From the NCBI GenBank assembly GCA_020724125.1, contig DYHM01000034.1:1-5937 (forward strand): a DNA stretch of 5,937 nucleotides. The letters are read 5' to 3'. The notes under the pieces were generated by a model that saw nothing but the letters and a program-made list of their open reading frames with translations, was not told where the DNA came from and searched no databases. Positions 4,698 through 5,937 of the stretch are shown here, one piece after another. Every line of letters begins with the position of its first letter. The first letter of the stretch is position 1. This DNA comes from Patescibacteria group bacterium. GTDB taxonomy: Bacteria; Patescibacteriota; Minisyncoccia; Minisyncoccales; CG1-02-41-26. The position numbers and the translations under genes are program-made.

Positions 4698-5836
4698 ACG
4701 ATTATTCCTCCGCCTAAGACTTCCTTGTCCTTGTAAAAAACTATTGATTGACCAGGAGTTATTGCTTGTTGGGGAGATCCAAAAACTACTTCAAAACTTT
4801 TGGTTCTTATTTTTTTAGTTATGGTTGCCGAAACAGCTTTGTGACCATATCTAATTCGAGCTTTTATTTTTAAAGGTAATTCTGGTTCTTTACGGGAAAC
4901 CCAATTAACATTTTGAGCAATTAAACTTTTTTGATAAAGATTTTTATCGTTGAAAAAAGAAGTAACTATCAGGGTATTTTTTTTAAAATCTTTGGCCACG
5001 ACATAAAAAGGTCCCCCGGAAAACTCAATTCCTTTTCGCTGACCAATAGTATAAAACGACAGACCTCGATGCTGACCGATTTTCTTGCCATTGGTTGTTA
5101 AAATTTGGCCTTGTTTTGGTTTAAGATATTGGGTTAAAAAATCATTGATAGTAGTTCTGATAAAACAGATTTCTTGAGATTCAGGAATGCCTAAAACCGG
5201 CAATTTGAATTTTTTAGCCAGTTCCTTAACCCGAATTTTGGTTAAATTTCCAAGCGGAAATAAAATATGTTTTAATTGTTTTTGATTTAACTGCCACAAA
5301 AAATATGATTGATCTTTTAATTTATCTTTCGCTAAAATCAACGAATAACGAATCCGTTTCGAATTAACGAATTTACGAATTCGCGCGTAATGGCCGGTTG
5401 CCACATAGTTAGTTCCTAAAATCAAGGCTTTTTCCAATAATAAGCCAAATTTTATTTCTTTATTACAGACCACGCAGGGATTGGGAGTAATTCCTTTTTT
5501 GTAGCCGTCCAAAAAATAATCAACAATTCTTTTTTTAAATTCTTTTTCAAAATTAAAAACATAAAATGGGATGTTTAAAATTTTGGCTACTTTTCTGGCT
5601 CTGGCTTCTGCCTCTAGGGCGCAGCATCTATTCCATCGGCCAATCAAACCATCTTTTTCAGGCGCCATCCAAAGTTTCATAAAAACCCCAATCACATCAA
5701 AACCAGTCCTCTTTAAAAGAGCCGCGGCAATCGAACTGTCTATTCCGCCAGACATGGCAATTATCACCCTATTCTTTTCTTTTCTTAAAAGAGATAATCT
5801 ATTTAAGGAGTTTAGCTTCTTCTTCTGGGTCTTCAT
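4691..5836 (-). CDS. mnmA: tRNA-specific 2-thiouridylase MnmA
   Basis: MnmA adenylates and then thiolates uridine 34 in the anticodons of tRNA-Lys, -Glu and -Gln, stabilising decoding of A/G-ending codons. The 381-residue product has the ATP-binding PP-loop SGGIDSS (29-35). The catalytic cysteine pair is C121 in NPCVVCN and C224 in SQEICF, corresponding to Cys102 and Cys199 of E. coli. Between and after them stand ATGHYARI (146-153), the LKDQSYFLW segment (173-181) that contacts tRNA, and the FYTIGQRKGI/GGPFYVV block (261-280) leading into the C-terminal beta domains, which finish with GQSIVFY and GGGII. It is close to the usual 360-380 residues. The ATG at 5836 is supported by an in-frame TAA just upstream (5848-5846). 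The first 22 residues are lysine-rich and lie before the conserved core. No Shine-Dalgarno sequence is seen. Confidence 0.96.
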   Translation of the reverse strand: MKTQKKKLNSLNRLSLLRKEKNRVIIAMSGGIDSSIAAALLKRTGFDVIGVFMKLWMAPEKDGLIGRWNRCCALEAEARARKVAKILNIPFYVFNFEKEFKKRIVDYFLDGYKKGITPNPCVVCNKEIKFGLLLEKALILGTNYVATGHYARIRKFVNSKRIRYSLILAKDKLKDQSYFLWQLNQKQLKHILFPLGNLTKIRVKELAKKFKLPVLGIPESQEICFIRTTINDFLTQYLKPKQGQILTTNGKKIGQHRGLSFYTIGQRKGIEFSGGPFYVVAKDFKKNTLIVTSFFNDKNLYQKSLIAQNVNWVSRKEPELPLKIKARIRYGHKAVSATITKKIRTKSFEVVFGSPQQAITPGQSIVFYKDKEVLGGGIIVK

Positions 5837-5937
5837 TTCTTTATTTTACAAATTTTTTCTTAAAAATAATATTTGATTAATAAAAATTCGAGAAACCAAA
5901 TTTTCCCAAACCTGAATTACCCATAAAGTCAATTAAA
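5837..5937. other. upstream region of mnmA to the window edge
   Basis: The stretch is A/T-rich with no firm gene. On the minus strand TATTAT occurs about 30 bases before the mnmA ATG and could be a -10 box, without a convincing -35. One minus-strand frame is open from the edge to TAA at 5879-5877 (19 codons) and could be the tail of an upstream gene, but it is too short to judge. Confidence 0.3.

Noticed and set aside
5846..5932. 28-codon TTG-initiated frame in phase upstream of mnmA
   Set aside because: It ends in TAA before the mnmA ATG, has no initiation signal and no recognisable features; a chance frame is the simplest reading.

Overview
This AT-rich 5.9 kb window reads like a stretch of a small bacterial genome, most plausibly a Candidate Phyla Radiation (Patescibacteria/Parcubacteria-type) organism. 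The reasons are strong A/T bias, lysine- and isoleucine-rich housekeeping proteins, no convincing Shine-Dalgarno sequence at most starts, TAA stops on every gene, and intergenic DNA packed with degenerate AT-rich short-period repeats. This is an inference from style; no ribosomal RNA is present to place the organism.

Layout from left to right: a tRNA-Pro(UGG) on the minus strand at the very edge; a 339-base gene-free stretch with candidate RNA stem-loops; a minus-strand type II restriction-modification pair (a PD-(D/E)XK nuclease and a beta-class DNA methyltransferase); rsmA (16S rRNA dimethyladenosine transferase); a 33-residue single-span membrane peptide; an inverted pair of 7-base-period repeats; rpsT (ribosomal protein S20); a second repeat-rich region between divergent genes; then ruvA on the plus strand, converging on mnmA (tRNA 2-thiouridylase) on the minus strand with only 16 bases between their stop codons.

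Most of the window is informational housekeeping: ribosome assembly (S20, RsmA), tRNA supply and modification (tRNA-Pro, MnmA) and Holliday-junction processing (RuvA). The accessory part is the methyltransferase/nuclease pair. It follows rsmA directly, in the same orientation, and probably shares its transcript; it is bounded on the other side by a tRNA gene. A lineage acquiring the pair there is plausible but not proven.

I found no clearly new multi-gene system. The items most worth a second look are the unassigned nuclease family, the tiny membrane peptide upstream of rsmA, the inverted 7-base-period repeats on both sides of rpsT, the foldable region upstream of tRNA-Pro, and a lysine in the RuvA acidic pin.
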